IMG/VR virus record: IMGVR_UViG_3300043772_002033
Location: 1-27,517 of that record
DNA length: 27,517 nt
Source: a virus
Strand: one strand, 5' to 3'
Part shown: positions 27,348 through 27,517 of the stretch, one piece after another
Position numbering within the stretch: position 1 is the stretch's first letter
How the letters are laid out: each line of letters starts with the position of its first letter
The notes under the pieces: model-generated
Databases searched by the model: none
What the model was told of the DNA's origin: nothing
What the model saw: the letters and a program-made list of their open reading frames with translations, nothing else
Translations under genes and position numbers: made by a program

Positions 27348-27517
27348 GAGGAGCCTCTGGATTGCTTATCTGGCTGGCTATCTCGATGGCGAGGGATGCT
27401 TCACGGTCTGGCATGGATCGACTCCGGCGGTATCGGTCAGCAACACCTTCCCATACGTCCTCGCGGCACTCCGCAGGGAGTGGGGCGGTCGCATCTCCCT
27501 CAAGTCCCGGCGCGACA
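27343..27517 (+). CDS. LAGLIDADG homing endonuclease (partial, 3' end outside window)
   Basis: The reading frame with codon 27358 encodes LWIAYLAGYLDGEGCFTVW, the LAGLIDADG motif that supplies one active-site acid (the D or E in LDGEG), followed by VSNTFPYVLAALRREWGGRI, and runs off the window. No ATG is available: ATT 27343 is in frame, and the frame is open upstream to GTG 27247 and GTG 27235 inside the polymerase gene, where GGAGGAG (27227-27233) lies. The start is therefore uncertain and the gene may overlap the polymerase by about 100 nt. It is free-standing as far as can be seen and would spread by cutting related phages at this locus. Confidence 0.75.
   Translation, partial: MERSLWIAYLAGYLDGEGCFTVWHGSTPAVSVSNTFPYVLAALRREWGGRISLKSRRD

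Overview
This window is part of the genome of an integrase-carrying, T7-like podovirus (Autographivirus-type) of a high-GC bacterium. The evidence is gene content and order. On the left, a very large internal virion protein is followed by a T7 gp17-type tail fibre, a holin-like protein, and the small and large terminase subunits (the T7 gp16-17-17.5-18-19 order). On the right lie a tyrosine integrase, a single-subunit T7-type RNA polymerase, a gp2.5-like ssDNA-binding protein, a PD-(D/E)XK nuclease, a gp4-like primase-helicase, a C5-cytosine methyltransferase and an exonuclease/PolA-type DNA polymerase. The window ends inside a LAGLIDADG homing endonuclease. All genes I accept are on the + strand. 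The host cannot be named from sequence alone.

Layout. 1-10924: late virion, lysis and packaging genes, ending in two receptor-binding or lectin-like tail genes; one of these (8175-9950) is visibly more AT-rich than its neighbours. 10925-12230: a mostly non-coding, repeat-rich and structured stretch with one small metallopeptidase gene; in a T7-like map this is where the right end meets the left end, so it probably contains the collapsed terminal repeat or packaging junction. 12232-15966: a cluster of small, mostly unrecognised early genes. 16167-17369: small early genes ending in a MarR-like regulator. 17373-18707: integrase, then attP (41 nt matching the 5' half of a tRNA-Leu(UAG)) set among repeated TGACACA sites. 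18708-27347: RNA polymerase and the replication genes.

The most striking content is in the early cluster. Three intergenic spacers (13067-13134, 13895-13958, 14988-15066) each fold as a type II hammerhead ribozyme: GCCC-GAAAC, covarying stem III, the cleavage triplet GUC, covarying stem I with a conserved GCGUAAU or GCGUCAU loop, CUGACGA, then GGGC closing stem II. Each starts directly after a stop codon and sits about 30 nt before the next start. Together they would cut the early transcript into short, mostly two-gene mRNAs, each beginning with the stem I hairpin. The first cassette, which has no ribozyme, has a promoter placed so that its primary transcript also begins with a hairpin with a nearly identical loop (AGCGUAA). 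At the 3' end of the cluster, the likely Rho-independent terminator carries the loop AUUACGC, the exact complement of GCGUAAU. Just before it is UUCCUACUUUC, the exact complement of the cluster's unusual Shine-Dalgarno sequence GAAAGUAGGAA. The two complements are in the right order to pair with the leaders. I propose, as inference, a self-processing early operon with a matching 3'-end antisense RNA.

Working together: the MarR-like protein and integrase with attP give a possible lysogenic route. RNA polymerase transcribes the phage genome. The ssDNA-binding protein, nuclease, primase-helicase and DNA polymerase replicate and process DNA, and the methyltransferase probably protects it from restriction. 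The terminase and the virion and tail genes belong to the late programme.
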